From Symsagittifera roscoffensis (taxonomy: Eukaryota; Xenacoelomorpha; Acoela; Convolutidae), in the NCBI RefSeq assembly GCF_963678635.1, contig NC_087062.1, positions 91,055,845-91,119,844 of the forward strand: a stretch of 64,000 nt of DNA, in the 5' to 3' direction. A program made the position numbers and the translations under genes. The notes beneath the pieces were generated by a model. The model worked only from the letters and a program-made list of their open reading frames with translations. It ran no database searches and had not been told where the DNA came from. Every line of letters starts with the position of its first letter. Positions within the stretch are counted from its first letter, which is position 1. This document shows, piece after piece, positions 18,909 to 29,695 of the stretch.

Positions 18909-21900
18909 TCAAGCGATGCTCAAGTAGTACTTCTTGTGAAGATGCACCATTATCTCTGTTTCTGCAAAGACCACATGTAGGATAGCGTACAATTCCCTCG
19001 AGCTCAGTTTGCCCCTGTTTGGGTCGTACACCGGCATCGAGACCTCCACTATTCCTCTTTCAATCATGAAGTCACGTAGTCTTGTCAGTGCCAATATCAC
19101 GTGTTCGGGATCAATTGTGTTTCTGTCGTTGACTCTCGTTACTAGGAAGCAGAGGTATTTGCCCGGGACTTGTGCCACTGACGGTGGAAGCGCTGCTATG
19201 CCTCCCAGTCCTGGCCTCTGTCTGAACAGAAACTCTACGTTCTGGTACTCTCTTTTGAAGTCAGCCTCCAATCTTGATTTGAAACTCATGTCCGCCGTGA
19301 TGCAGATCGCGCTGGTCCTGTTTGACAGGATGAAGTCGCTGTCTGTTATCATGATGTTCTCTGAGTATTCATTGGGTATTTCGAATTTCGTTTTGAAATT
19401 CCTTCCTATGGTAGGCTCTGGTTCTTCTTCCTCCAGTTCCAATCCGCTTGTTTCCCTCACTTCCTTGAGCTTCTTTATCATCAAATTTTCGGTGTGGGTA
19501 AGTCCTACCCCCACTCCCCGGACAAAAATATTTATCGACGTCCCCGTCGATGTAGTCGGGTCTGAATTGTCCTTGGGGATGTCCAGTGGCCTGTCTGTTG
19601 CTGTCCATCCGAAAAGAGGGTCCTCTGTCTTCATGTAATTTGCTGCTGATATATCGACTTGTTGAATGCTTTGTCCTTCGTGGCTCTCGTCTTTGACATC
19701 ACGCATCCACTCTAGAATCCTCAAGTTCGTGTTCTCCCTCCTTTCTATTTCACTCTGCTCGAGATCCGTCTCCAATTCTGGCGTCGAGTAATCATTCTGC
19801 GGATAATGTCCACCATCGTCAATCACTTGCCATTCCTCTTCGGCCTCCAGTTCGCCTGCGCTTAGTAGTTCATCGCCCAACTTGTCTGGCTGTATCTTAT
19901 CGATCAAGAAGTCATCCCCGTACCTATTGTACCTCATACCTGTTCGTTTACGATTGCCCGTCCTGGTTTCCGGTGGTGTTGGTCGATCCGGTTCCATCCA
20001 CTTCGGTACCTCGTTTTGCTCGGGATCGTTCCAGTCTTCTTCTACAAATGAACCTGCATCCGACTCCACTTCTATCTTTTCGTTGTCGTCCAAACTCAAG
20101 TTCTCATTACCATCATTTTTCTCTCTAGTGCCTTTCTCATTCACTTCGCACGCTGGTTCCACCACCAGGTACTCAAGACCTTCCATGTCTTTTGGCAGGC
20201 ACCAGTCCTCCGGGGACGGGACATGAGGCTTCAGATTTTCGTAATGTGCTGCTCGCCCCGTACTCAAGCGATAGAACCGTCCTTGTTGATGTACTTCCGT
20301 AATCATGAACGGTCCTCTCCATTTCTTGAGTAGTTTCTTTGTTCCCTTGGGCGGTATGACATTTTGGAAGACCCACACGTATTGGCCCACTTCGTATGGC
20401 TTTGCTCTTAGTATCTTTTCGTCATATTTCTTGCGTTGCCTCATTTGCGCTTGCGCCGTGTTTCTCCGACATAGCTCGTTTAGCTCTTGTTGTCTTTTGA
20501 TCGCTTCCTTCACGTATGCTTGAGGTGACGTCCTCTTCCCCTCGTACTCCGGGTAAAAGAATGTTATAGGCATTGCCCTTTCCCTGCCTGTCAACATCAT
20601 GAAAGGACTGATACCCGTCGTTGAGTGCTGAGTACTATTATAGGCTCCTACTACCTGTGGCAGGTATTTGTCCCAGTCCGTCATGTATCTCGAGCAGTAC
20701 ACCCTGAGCATGTTGACCAGTGTCCTGTTCTGTCTCTCTACCAACCCATTGGTCTGTGGATGATAGGTCGTCGAGTGCGCTTGAGCAATGTGTGATCTCT
20801 TCATCAATTCTTTTGTCAAGTCCCCCACAAAAGCCTTGCCGTTGTCCGACTGGAAAGTCATTGGACAACCATACCGCGATATCCAATGCGTTATCAGGTG
20901 ATCACATGTCTCCTCTGCCGAGGCTGTCTGGCACGGAACCGCTTCCGCCAACTTGGTGAAGTGATCTATTATAACTAGTATTTGGTTATAACCCGACTCC
21001 GTCATGCAGATTTTCTGATGGTCTATCTGCACCACTTCATTGAATTCCGAACTCTCGACAGACTTGAGGGGAAACTTCATCTTCCTTGGGTCTTTTACTT
21101 GAAGGCATGCTAGGCAGGCATTCACCCATCTCTCGCAAGCTTTTCTCATTCCCGGCCAATCAAACCTGTGAAGTATCCTTTGTTGTACTTTATCTATCCC
21201 CTGGTGGCCCATCTGGTCGTGTGATCTGAAAAGCACCTCCGTTTGGTACAATTGTGGTAGTATGATGAGGTTGTGTTTGTGTAATATTTTTTCCTCATCT
21301 CTTCTCTTGCACGCTACCACCCCTTCAGCTGTGTGATAAAGTAAATCTCTCTTTTCCTTGTAGAACTGGCTCAAGATCTTGTAGCTGTCTTCCTCAAGTT
21401 CCCCCTTCTCCTTGACTCCCGAATGGATCCATTTGGAGAGGTTACTTGTCATTTTGTCATTCTTCTGGGCCCTTATTAGGTCAGACAGCCTGTATCTCGC
21501 CTTAACGTGCTCCTTTAGCGCCATGATCTGTCCATTCATTTCACCAGGGTTGTGGGTGTCATCACTCAGCTTCACACATATCATCCTTTTCACGATTTTC
21601 ATGTCGTCTTCTGGTACCAGATTCGTTCTGACGTTTGAGTTGCACGATAGTTCCCTTAGTGGTTTTCTTGAAACTGCTATTTTCTCGAGCTCTTCACTAC
21701 CTCGTACCTCTTGTATTTCCAGATTGTACGTCCCTGAAGATGGATCCGTCTGTAATTCCCTGTCGTGCTGTCTCATCTTCTCTTCCGCCAGTATCATGCA
21801 TAGACTGTCTTGATCCTCACTGCTCTCATCCGAATCTTCATCCCATTCTTTACGCTCCCCGGACAATTTTCCTTCTCCGGTTCCGTCTTCTTCCATGAAT

Positions 21901-24900
21901 CTGTACCACTCCCCGGACTCTTGATCTAGTCCCAGGTGTTCAATTTCTTCTCTGAATGTCACTTTCTTATCCCTGACTTTTGTCTGCTCCAGAATTTTTT
22001 CGGGGATTTTTTCGACTAGTGATCGCACAACTTCCTTGCTATCAGTGATGCTCCCTTTTGAGACGTCAGTATTGTTCACTGTTTCTTCTCTCCGAAGTAT
22101 GGTTAGTTCCGGTGCCTCCTGACCTTTCCCTTGGATCACGGGCTTGTTATCTGATAGTTTCTCAAGCAACCTCATTAAGTCTTCATCTATTCGGACCGTT
22201 CCCTCCTCTACCTGGATGAGATCATAACCTTTTGCCTTGAGTGTTTCCCTCACGATCTTGGACTTGAGCATTATTCCTATTGGAATCCCTCTATTTTTCT
22301 TCAAGATGGTCTTTTCAAGAGGCTCTTTCGGCAATTCGGGATGATCTTCTATCGGTTTGCCTGATTTGTCCAGCCATCTCGTGAGTGGAAGACTGTCGTA
22401 CGTTTCTTTGTCCATAAAGGAGAAGCCGTCTTTGATCTCAGGTCTGTCCGCCTCTCTTTGTTCTTGCCTCTCGTAGAACTCCGTCTTCTTACTCAAGCTG
22501 TCAGCATTTTGATGTTTATCTCGTGTTCTGTGCTCAATTATCATGTTGTATCCATCCAAGCGAACTATCCACCTCCCAATATAGCTCTGGTCCATTGAGT
22601 ACGTTTTCAGCCAGCTTAGTGCTCGGTTGTCGACTCGCAGCTTGAAGGGCTCACTGCCTAGGTATGCTCTGTATTTTTCGACAAAGGTGACCACCGCGAA
22701 CATCTCTGCTTTCGGTGCTCCGTACTTCATTTCTGTGTCACTTAGGACCTTGCTCCCGTATGCTATTGGTCTCAAGACTGTCTTCCCATTCCATTCTTGT
22801 TCTTGATGGAGAATCCCAGAAATGGCGACTACTGACGCGTCCGTGTCTAGCACGTACATCCCCTTCTCTGTCGGCATACCCAGTACTGGTGCCTCACATA
22901 GCTCTTTCTTTATTCTCTGGAATGACTCTTCTGCCGCGTTGTTCCACGTGAACTTCTTGCCCTTATGTCTCATTAGTTGTTGCATCGGGTATACCTTGTC
23001 CGCATAGCCCTTGATGAATTCTCTATAATAGTTGGCGAAACCCAGGAAGCTCATCAGCTGGTGCTCCGTCTTCGGTGATTTCCAGGTTAGGACTGCTTCC
23101 ACGGCGTCTGGATCAGGTCTAATGCCGTGCTTATCTACCATCCTTCCCAAGTATTTAATCGAGTCCTTGAGTATCTCGCACTTTGATGGTTTACACTTCA
23201 GCCCCGATCTCTTCATGCACGCGAACACCTCGTCAAGCCTCTCGATGTGGTCTTCTAGTGTCGGCGTCGCTATTACCACGTCGTCCACGTAGCACATTAC
23301 CAGGTTGCCGTACTTCTTCGTCACGCCTATCAACGCGTGTGCCATCAGCCGCTGAAACGTGGCTGTTGCATTGCAGAGTCCAAACGGCATCCGTTTCCAT
23401 TGAAACAGACCCAACTCGCAGGCGAACCCTGTCTTGTCCCTGTCTTGCTTCCTTAATGGTACCTGCCAAAAAGCCGAGCCTAAATCAAGAGTCGTAAAAA
23501 ATTTTGCATCACCTAACTTCGAGAGGCTCTCATCAATTCTAGGTATGGGATAGGCATCCTTCACCGTGACGGAGTTCAGGTATCGAAAGTCACAACAAAA
23601 CCTTAACTGGTCGCCTTTCTTTTTGGCCATCACTACTCCACACGCCCACGGTGACTTGGATGGTTCTATCATGTCATACTCTAGTAACGTTTCGATTTCT
23701 TTTCTACACGCGTCCGATTTGTGTGGGGTCATGCGCCTCGCCCCCTCCCTGTGTGGTACCGCGTTTTCCTCAAGTTCAATTTCATGTTCAACAAAACTAC
23801 AACACCCGATATCCGCCTTATGCCTTGAAAAGACCTCCTCGTTTCGCTCTAGTACGTCCTTGATAGCTTCGAGCTGTTCATCTTTCAGTTTGCCCCTTAA
23901 ATGTTCAATCTCCGGCAGAAGCGGTTTATCAATTTGCATTTCATCTAGTGTGGGTCGCTCTGGAAAGTTCGAACAGCTCAAAAGCCCATCGTCCGTTTCT
24001 GACTTAAGTGATTTGATAAGACCTGAAGAATCTTTTATTCTCTGCAATCGTCTCAAGATACAAATTTTGTCCCTGTGGTTGGGACAATCAACAACTTCAT
24101 TTTGTTTTGAGTTTTCAATTGTTTCATATCGAGTTTTAACCGGTAAAGCATATCCCAGCTTCCTCCCTCTCTGTATCGTGATCGGTATATCAAGGGTATT
24201 CAACAAGACACTGACGCAGAGGCCGCTCTTCGTTATCGAAAATGATCTTCCTAAAACAGCAGCGCTTTGACTATTGGGATTTGGAACTATACACACTTGC
24301 TTGTTGTCACTTAGTTCATTATAATTTTTCATCCTCAAGCTTACGATTGCCGCTTCATTAGCTTTTAGCCTCACTCTCCTACTCAAGAATACCGGTGCTT
24401 TGTTTTCATTCGCCATTATTAAATTTACCGGTTTGATTGCGTACCTCCTATCCGGGTTCCGTATCCTGAACATTGCATTATTTAGATCAATCGTTACGTC
24501 GAAATTCCTGATGAAGTCTCTGCCCAAAATGAATTGGTCAGATTCATCTAGGTTTTCTACCACGATGAAGCTCATCCACAGGTTACGTTCGCCCAAATTG
24601 AGGGCTATTATCGGCGTCCTGCCCAACACCCGAAGGGCCCCTTTGTTTGCAGCTGACAGCCGTATTCTCGAATCTATCAAGTCACCTTTGTCAAAGCCCA
24701 TCTTTTCCCATGTTTCGATTGGTATGACGCTCAAGACTGCTCCCGTGTCGAGTAATCCACGTAACTGAGTCTTTTTGCCATTTATGTCTAGCACGTGCCC
24801 TGTCACGTCTGCTTCCGTCCCGATGTGCATTGCATCTTCTTCGAGCATAGCACAGTGTCCAATCGATCTTACTTTCAATTCTTCTTTCCCTACATAGATT

Positions 24901-27716
24901 TGTCCAATTAGGTCTTCGTCGCATGTTATCATCGTCTTGGTATAGATGTTGATTCCATCTATATTTAGCATGACCTCGTGTGGACCATAAGCTTCAGTGT
25001 ACCTATTATCAACACGTACCGATTTGCTGCCCCCTCTCGTGAGTAGTGCCCTGAGCGCTCTAGAAGTCGTTTGTGGACTTATTCCACTCAAGTAGTCTGC
25101 ATACACGTCAATGTGCATTATCGTCTGGTCGCTCGGCTCGCTCAAGTTTCTGGTTACCTCGTGTCCGCCCACTGTGATTATCGACATTATTCTTGCTCCG
25201 ATTTTCGATATTCCAAAAGGTTTACCTGTCACCATTTTCACGGTGTTACAATTCCCGGTCTTCATTGAGCCCGTTCTAGCCTCTGGTATTGAGTTCGATC
25301 CGGTTAATGCTTCGTTAAAATTCTGTCTTTCGATCTCCAACTTTAGTCGTTGCTCTATTTCTTTCGCAGCCAGATCTTGTTTCACTTTGGCAATTGCTTC
25401 CGTCGCCGCTTTCTCATAATTTATTTCTAGAGAGCTTCCGGCCGCGGACTCTATCGCACCGCTAACATGTGTAACAGCTTTCACTGTCTTCGTCGGCAAT
25501 TCGGTGTTTGGTGCCCCCAAGTTCCTAGATTCAAACTCGTTTTGCCTGTTCCGCTGATTCTGCACCGCCGCTAATGCCAACTTATGTTTGGGGTGATTTT
25601 GGTCCTTGACCGCTTCCCAGAACAAGGGACAATCCATTCTGAAGTGCCCCTCCTGGTTACAGAAGAAGCATCTGGCGCCTATCTTGATGATTAAGCCATT
25701 ATAGTACTCGTGTTCCTCCATCTGGCTCATATCCTCTTCATCCGGTGCATAACCTAGGCTCTTCATGCCTTGTTTGTACGTTGTGCAGTCAGCCACATGA
25801 TGGTCCGCTGACCCGCAGTTCGCGCATGATCTGCGCTTGTCCATATCATCTCTAGGTTTGTACCATGATGACCTCTGGGGTTGGCTTCCCCCTTGCGTGT
25901 TCCTGTTTTCAGAATATGAGTACTTCTTCGGTTTCATCAGCATGTATTCTCTTGATTTCTGTCTCATTTCCTCTGGGGTGGGTGCGCTGTCCTTCGACAA
26001 TGTGTAGTATGTTGCTAACATTGTCCTTAAGTCATCACTTTTCACCCCATCGATGAACTTCGAGGCAATGCTAAAGTTCCGTCTATTTGTCGACTCCTCT
26101 GGGTCACTCCTTCTTCTCAAGCTCTCGAGGTCATCTAGGAACCGATCTATTGACTCGTCGTCCCTCTGCCTTCTCTTTTCAAATCGCATCATCGCTTGGT
26201 GACCCTTCATGCCTGACCCGAATCGATTCAGCAATATCTCGAAGATCTTGTCCGCGGTGTCGCGTTCTTCCTCCTTCTTTGCGACCACGCATTTTAATGC
26301 CGTTCCTTCCAAGTTGCTCAGTATGGCTGTACATGCTTGTCTTTCGTCACTCAAGTTGTCTTGTTCTAGATGTAATCTCATCACTTCCACCCAAGTGTCA
26401 ATGCATCCATCGGAGTCGTCCTTGAATTCTTTTGGCTTCTTGAATGTCTTTCTTGATTTTCCCTCTCTCCTGTCGCTCGAGTCAGTGTTCCTCGTGGCGA
26501 AGGCCTCTAGAGTCCTGTTCATCATCTCCCAAGTGCTGGCCCATGTCATAGCATCCGGTCCTGTGTTGCTGTTAGCTGTTGAATCTCCCGGAGCAGTCGT
26601 TGTGTTCGACGTTCCATTCTTCATTATTGTTTTCGCAGCTGTTGGTGCTATGCTCATCGCATCCCTGGTTAAGGGCAACGGTGTCGATTGCCGTTTGTTC
26701 CTTTGTGGTTCTACAAAGTCGACTCTGGTGCCTTGCGTACGATCCGCTGCCGGTCTTTCTTGTGGAGTAGAACCTCTCAAGATTGCATCCAACTTCGCCT
26801 GTATTGCACACGAACTCTCGGCTTGACTCTTGCTCATTGTGTCCATTCTCCTTTCCAGGCTCCCTAATTGGCTGTTAACATCATCATATCGGTTCTTCAA
26901 CTGTTGCATGTCTGTTTTGATGTTCTTTTCTCGTTCTTCATTGGTTGCTTCCACCTTGTCTGACATCTCCTTGAGTCTCTCCTCTGTTGCCTTAGCTAGG
27001 TTAAAATAACTGTCTAGATACTCGTGCTTGTTGTATCTTATTTCCTTTTTTATCACCTCTCTGTCTTCTTCACTGTTCTTAAGTCTTTTGTCGATCTGAT
27101 TTAATTTCGCCAACAAATCGCCCAGTTCAATGGTAGTTTCTTCATGGTCAGCCGTGAGTTTCTCTTCGGCCGTAGCCTCTGCTTTAGCTTGTTCCTCATT
27201 CTGGCCGGTTTCTGTCGTTTTCGTGCTCACTGTACCAAATGTTCGTGCTCTTTCTGCTTTTGGTTCTTCAGTCACGTTTTCTTTCGTTTTTATTCCGAAC
27301 ATTATTCCCAATTTTTCCGTAAAAGATGTCCTCTTTACTTGAGAGTCTTCTTTCACCGTTTCTTCGGTGTTGCCTATTGCATCTTCCGCGTCATCTATCG
27401 GTGAGAACTCTATGGGTTTCTGGTTCGGTTCCTCTGCATTGGGCATTGGAGTTGACTCTGTCGCCATCTTCCTTGTTTCATCCACACTTTGATCGGGTGT
27501 CTCTAGATCAATCTCGATGGTGGGTTCTACTCGCTCCCCTTCCGTGCCCTCTTTCGCCCTGTTCTCCGCTGTACTCCTTGTGCTGACCATGTTAACTGAA
27601 AAGTTCGTCTTCGTTATCTTTGGGCCCGTTGATGTCGTTCCGCGCAGCGATGAATTATATTTCGTGTTTGATCCACTTGACCTTTTTTCGAGCACCGGTA
27701 CCCTACTCCGCCTCAT
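18909..27716 (-). CDS. Giant element gag-pol polyprotein with C-terminal macro-like domain
   Basis: 2935 codons in one frame from the ATG at 27716 (A at -3). Order by residue: charged, coiled-coil-rich N terminus (~195-310); capsid-type gag region (~435-572); two CX2CX4HX4C zinc knuckles (~624 and ~679); aspartic protease with LLDTGA (~988); reverse transcriptase with LDLGSAFWQ (~1410) and YVDD (~1475); RNase H with DTDAS (~1622), an Asp/Glu set, and ADSLSKK near 1735; an unusually long acidic spacer (~1740-2160); integrase HHCC finger (SHDQMGHQG...CLAC, ~2162-2204), DDE core (Asp ~2229, Asp ~2289, Glu ~2325) and a GPF-type C-terminal module (~2420). Residues ~2797-2935 resemble a macro domain of the Poa1/OARD1 type (ITADMSFKSRLEADF, KYLCFLVTR, EVSMPVYDP), with the usual Gly-rich loop changed. 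All polymerase and integrase catalytic residues are present. No gag/pol frameshift or stop separates the parts. Replication role certain by family; macro-like role inferred. Confidence 0.93.
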   Translation of the reverse strand: MRRSRVPVLEKRSSGSNTKYNSSLRGTTSTGPKITKTNFSVNMVSTRSTAENRAKEGTEGERVEPTIEIDLETPDQSVDETRKMATESTPMPNAEEPNQKPIEFSPIDDAEDAIGNTEETVKEDSQVKRTSFTEKLGIMFGIKTKENVTEEPKAERARTFGTVSTKTTETGQNEEQAKAEATAEEKLTADHEETTIELGDLLAKLNQIDKRLKNSEEDREVIKKEIRYNKHEYLDSYFNLAKATEERLKEMSDKVEATNEEREKNIKTDMQQLKNRYDDVNSQLGSLERRMDTMSKSQAESSCAIQAKLDAILRGSTPQERPAADRTQGTRVDFVEPQRNKRQSTPLPLTRDAMSIAPTAAKTIMKNGTSNTTTAPGDSTANSNTGPDAMTWASTWEMMNRTLEAFATRNTDSSDRREGKSRKTFKKPKEFKDDSDGCIDTWVEVMRLHLEQDNLSDERQACTAILSNLEGTALKCVVAKKEEERDTADKIFEILLNRFGSGMKGHQAMMRFEKRRQRDDESIDRFLDDLESLRRRSDPEESTNRRNFSIASKFIDGVKSDDLRTMLATYYTLSKDSAPTPEEMRQKSREYMLMKPKKYSYSENRNTQGGSQPQRSSWYKPRDDMDKRRSCANCGSADHHVADCTTYKQGMKSLGYAPDEEDMSQMEEHEYYNGLIIKIGARCFFCNQEGHFRMDCPLFWEAVKDQNHPKHKLALAAVQNQRNRQNEFESRNLGAPNTELPTKTVKAVTHVSGAIESAAGSSLEINYEKAATEAIAKVKQDLAAKEIEQRLKLEIERQNFNEALTGSNSIPEARTGSMKTGNCNTVKMVTGKPFGISKIGARIMSIITVGGHEVTRNLSEPSDQTIMHIDVYADYLSGISPQTTSRALRALLTRGGSKSVRVDNRYTEAYGPHEVMLNIDGINIYTKTMITCDEDLIGQIYVGKEELKVRSIGHCAMLEEDAMHIGTEADVTGHVLDINGKKTQLRGLLDTGAVLSVIPIETWEKMGFDKGDLIDSRIRLSAANKGALRVLGRTPIIALNLGERNLWMSFIVVENLDESDQFILGRDFIRNFDVTIDLNNAMFRIRNPDRRYAIKPVNLIMANENKAPVFLSRRVRLKANEAAIVSLRMKNYNELSDNKQVCIVPNPNSQSAAVLGRSFSITKSGLCVSVLLNTLDIPITIQRGRKLGYALPVKTRYETIENSKQNEVVDCPNHRDKICILRRLQRIKDSSGLIKSLKSETDDGLLSCSNFPERPTLDEMQIDKPLLPEIEHLRGKLKDEQLEAIKDVLERNEEVFSRHKADIGCCSFVEHEIELEENAVPHREGARRMTPHKSDACRKEIETLLEYDMIEPSKSPWACGVVMAKKKGDQLRFCCDFRYLNSVTVKDAYPIPRIDESLSKLGDAKFFTTLDLGSAFWQVPLRKQDRDKTGFACELGLFQWKRMPFGLCNATATFQRLMAHALIGVTKKYGNLVMCYVDDVVIATPTLEDHIERLDEVFACMKRSGLKCKPSKCEILKDSIKYLGRMVDKHGIRPDPDAVEAVLTWKSPKTEHQLMSFLGFANYYREFIKGYADKVYPMQQLMRHKGKKFTWNNAAEESFQRIKKELCEAPVLGMPTEKGMYVLDTDASVVAISGILHQEQEWNGKTVLRPIAYGSKVLSDTEMKYGAPKAEMFAVVTFVEKYRAYLGSEPFKLRVDNRALSWLKTYSMDQSYIGRWIVRLDGYNMIIEHRTRDKHQNADSLSKKTEFYERQEQREADRPEIKDGFSFMDKETYDSLPLTRWLDKSGKPIEDHPELPKEPLEKTILKKNRGIPIGIMLKSKIVRETLKAKGYDLIQVEEGTVRIDEDLMRLLEKLSDNKPVIQGKGQEAPELTILRREETVNNTDVSKGSITDSKEVVRSLVEKIPEKILEQTKVRDKKVTFREEIEHLGLDQESGEWYRFMEEDGTGEGKLSGERKEWDEDSDESSEDQDSLCMILAEEKMRQHDRELQTDPSSGTYNLEIQEVRGSEELEKIAVSRKPLRELSCNSNVRTNLVPEDDMKIVKRMICVKLSDDTHNPGEMNGQIMALKEHVKARYRLSDLIRAQKNDKMTSNLSKWIHSGVKEKGELEEDSYKILSQFYKEKRDLLYHTAEGVVACKRRDEEKILHKHNLIILPQLYQTEVLFRSHDQMGHQGIDKVQQRILHRFDWPGMRKACERWVNACLACLQVKDPRKMKFPLKSVESSEFNEVVQIDHQKICMTESGYNQILVIIDHFTKLAEAVPCQTASAEETCDHLITHWISRYGCPMTFQSDNGKAFVGDLTKELMKRSHIAQAHSTTYHPQTNGLVERQNRTLVNMLRVYCSRYMTDWDKYLPQVVGAYNSTQHSTTGISPFMMLTGRERAMPITFFYPEYEGKRTSPQAYVKEAIKRQQELNELCRRNTAQAQMRQRKKYDEKILRAKPYEVGQYVWVFQNVIPPKGTKKLLKKWRGPFMITEVHQQGRFYRLSTGRAAHYENLKPHVPSPEDWCLPKDMEGLEYLVVEPACEVNEKGTREKNDGNENLSLDDNEKIEVESDAGSFVEEDWNDPEQNEVPKWMEPDRPTPPETRTGNRKRTGMRYNRYGDDFLIDKIQPDKLGDELLSAGELEAEEEWQVIDDGGHYPQNDYSTPELETDLEQSEIERRENTNLRILEWMRDVKDESHEGQSIQQVDISAANYMKTEDPLFGWTATDRPLDIPKDNSDPTTSTGTSINIFVRGVGVGLTHTENLMIKKLKEVRETSGLELEEEEPEPTIGRNFKTKFEIPNEYSENIMITDSDFILSNRTSAICITADMSFKSRLEADFKREYQNVEFLFRQRPGLGGIAALPPSVAQVPGKYLCFLVTRVNDRNTIDPEHVILALTRLRDFMIERGIVEVSMPVYDPNRGKLSSRELYAILHVVFAETEIMVHLHKKYYLSIA

Positions 27717-28009
27717 TATTTCTATTTACAACTGCTTCTATTTACAATTTTATTATATACACGATTCTATTCTAAGGGTAAAAAAAAATATTTTTTTGTG
27801 GTAACAAATTCTGTACAACGTGTTAAAAACCTTATCCAATTCTCTTCCTAAAACCTCCGAAAAATTTTCCTTAATTTGGTCTTAACCCTACCTATTTCGA
27901 TTTGTCTTATTCTGTCTTAAAACGCACTTGTTGTAATTTGACTTCAATTTCTATACCGTCCCAAGACTATTCGTCACTATCACAGTACTCTCCGTTAGTG
28001 TCCTAAGAC

Positions 28010-28682
28010 CCTTGTACCAAGACCACTGTTCCAAGACTAGTGTCCCAAGACTGCTGTCCCAAGACCAGTGTCCCAAGGCTAGTGTCCCAAGACTACCGTC
28101 CCAAGGCTAGTGTCCCAAGGCTAGTGTCCCAAGACTACTGTCCCAAGGGTAGTGTCCCAAGACCAGTGTCCCAAGACTACTGTCCCAAGACTAGTGTCCC
28201 AAGGCCAGTGTCCCAAGACTACTGTCCCAAGACTAGTGTCCCAAGGGTAGTGTCCCAAGACCAGTGTCCCAAGGCTGGTATCCCAAGACTAGTGTCCCAA
28301 GACTAGTGTCCCAAGGGCAGTGTCCCAAGACCAGTGTCCCAAGGCTGGTGTCCCAAGACTAGTGTCCCAAGACTAGTGTCCCAAGACCACTGTCCCAAGA
28401 CTGTCCCAAGACCACTGTCCCAAGACCCTGTCCCAAGACCACTGTCCCAAGACCCCCGTCCCAAGACCACTGTCCCAAGACCCTGTCCCAAGACCACTGT
28501 CCCAAGACCCCCGTCCCAAGACCCTGTCCCAAGACCACTGTCCCAAGACCCTGTCCCAAGACCCTGTCCCAAGACCCTGTCCCAAGACCACTGTCCCAAG
28601 ACCACTGTCCCAAGACCCTGTCCCAAGACCACTGTCCCAAGACCCTGTCCCAAGACCCTGTCCCAAGACCACTGTCCCAATA
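28010..28682. repeat. Minisatellite of ~14-bp units (GTCCCAAGACYASTGT-like) in the leader
   Basis: Dozens of head-to-tail copies of a ~14-bp unit with core TGTCCCAAGAC and a variable 3-5 base linker (TAG, CAG, CAC, CC). The 3' part (28380-28680) uses shorter CCTG-type linkers, so the array has at least two sub-domains. In the element's sense RNA the units are G-rich (CTTGGGACA). It lies about 0.3-1.0 kb before the gag ATG. The unit length is not a multiple of three, which gives a 14-residue translated period and spurious long ORFs. Confidence 0.95.
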
Positions 28683-29502
28683 CTCGTCACGGAGTGTCTT
28701 CCTCGTTGTAGGGTCTTCTTGAACCACCGTACCTTGTACCACCACTCAAGCTCTAGTAAAATTTTCCCAAAAACCCTCTCTTAAAAGCCAAATGCTGACC
28801 CCCCTCTTCTTTTGGTTGTTTCTATTTCAATGTAGGTGCGCAGGTATCTTGTGATCACCTGTTCGTATAAAACCAAACACAAATCCTCACTAAAATGCAA
28901 CAAAAATCTAAGTAAGAAAAATAATAAAAACAGAAAAATGAGCCCACCTGAAATTCAAAGGTGACCAATGTCTACCTTTCGTCGAAAAAAAATGTCTGGT
29001 ACCTAATTGCCACGCGTTTTCTTCCCCCCACTAGTGATCTTATGGGGTATCACAAAAGCTGTCTATATCCGGTCCCCCCTACCAAACCAACCAGCGTACC
29101 AGTCTTAACTCGAGTTGAATTTTGGATCTCCACCTAATATTACCAACGCGTGTTAATTTCTAATGTAACTAAGTCAACGATGTCGACTAATTAGTTACTC
29201 TAATTTCCCCCTTTTTACAATTTACAACCGCCAACCTCTAACTTAACCAGCCCCCCTTCTAACCTCCCCCCTTTCTAGCCCCCCTTCTTAAGCCTAAAAA
29301 TTACTTTAAGCGCCGGGTGCTAAACCTCTCAAGAGAAAACCGTAGACCTGTTTCCAGGCCTGCTCAAGTAAAAACGTTCCTCAAAACTGGGGGATTTCGC
29401 TTATCCAATTTTACACTTATTTCCTATAATGTAATGTGGATTCTAACGATACCCGTTCTGCCCAACTTGAGAACTCGAGAATTGCCAAATCCTTCTTGGC
29501 TG

Positions 29503-29695
29503 CTTTCCCACTCGACTGGTCACCTGTTCCAGTCCAGTCTCCTATTGGTTCAGCCAAGTGTCCCTGAACCACTTTCCCACTCGGCTGGTCACCTCTTCCA
29601 GTCAAGTCTCCTATTGGTTCAGCTCAAGTGTCCCTGAACCACTTTCCCACTCGGCTGGTCACCTCTTCCAGTCAAGTCTCCTATTGGTCCAGCTA
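29503..29695. repeat. Three tandem ~70-bp units in the leader, each able to form a hairpin
   Basis: Three copies start at about 29503, 29572 and 29642, at 69-70 bp spacing. The first two contain a GGTTCAG...CTGAACC inverted pair around a ~11-base loop; in the second, the loop contains CTCAAG. The third copy is cut short with the inverted pair lost. Candidate structured RNA element of the leader. Confidence 0.85.

Noticed and set aside
23566-24270. 234-codon plus-strand frame
   Set aside because: Antisense shadow of the protease-RT region of gag-pol.
28010-28682. CRISPR-like array appearance
   Set aside because: Units are contiguous 14-mers with 3-5 base variable linkers, no spacers, in a eukaryotic transposon leader.
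28040-28745. Five overlapping 88-128-codon frames of repeated peptides
   Set aside because: They arise from a 14-bp minisatellite without stops in several frames of both strands.
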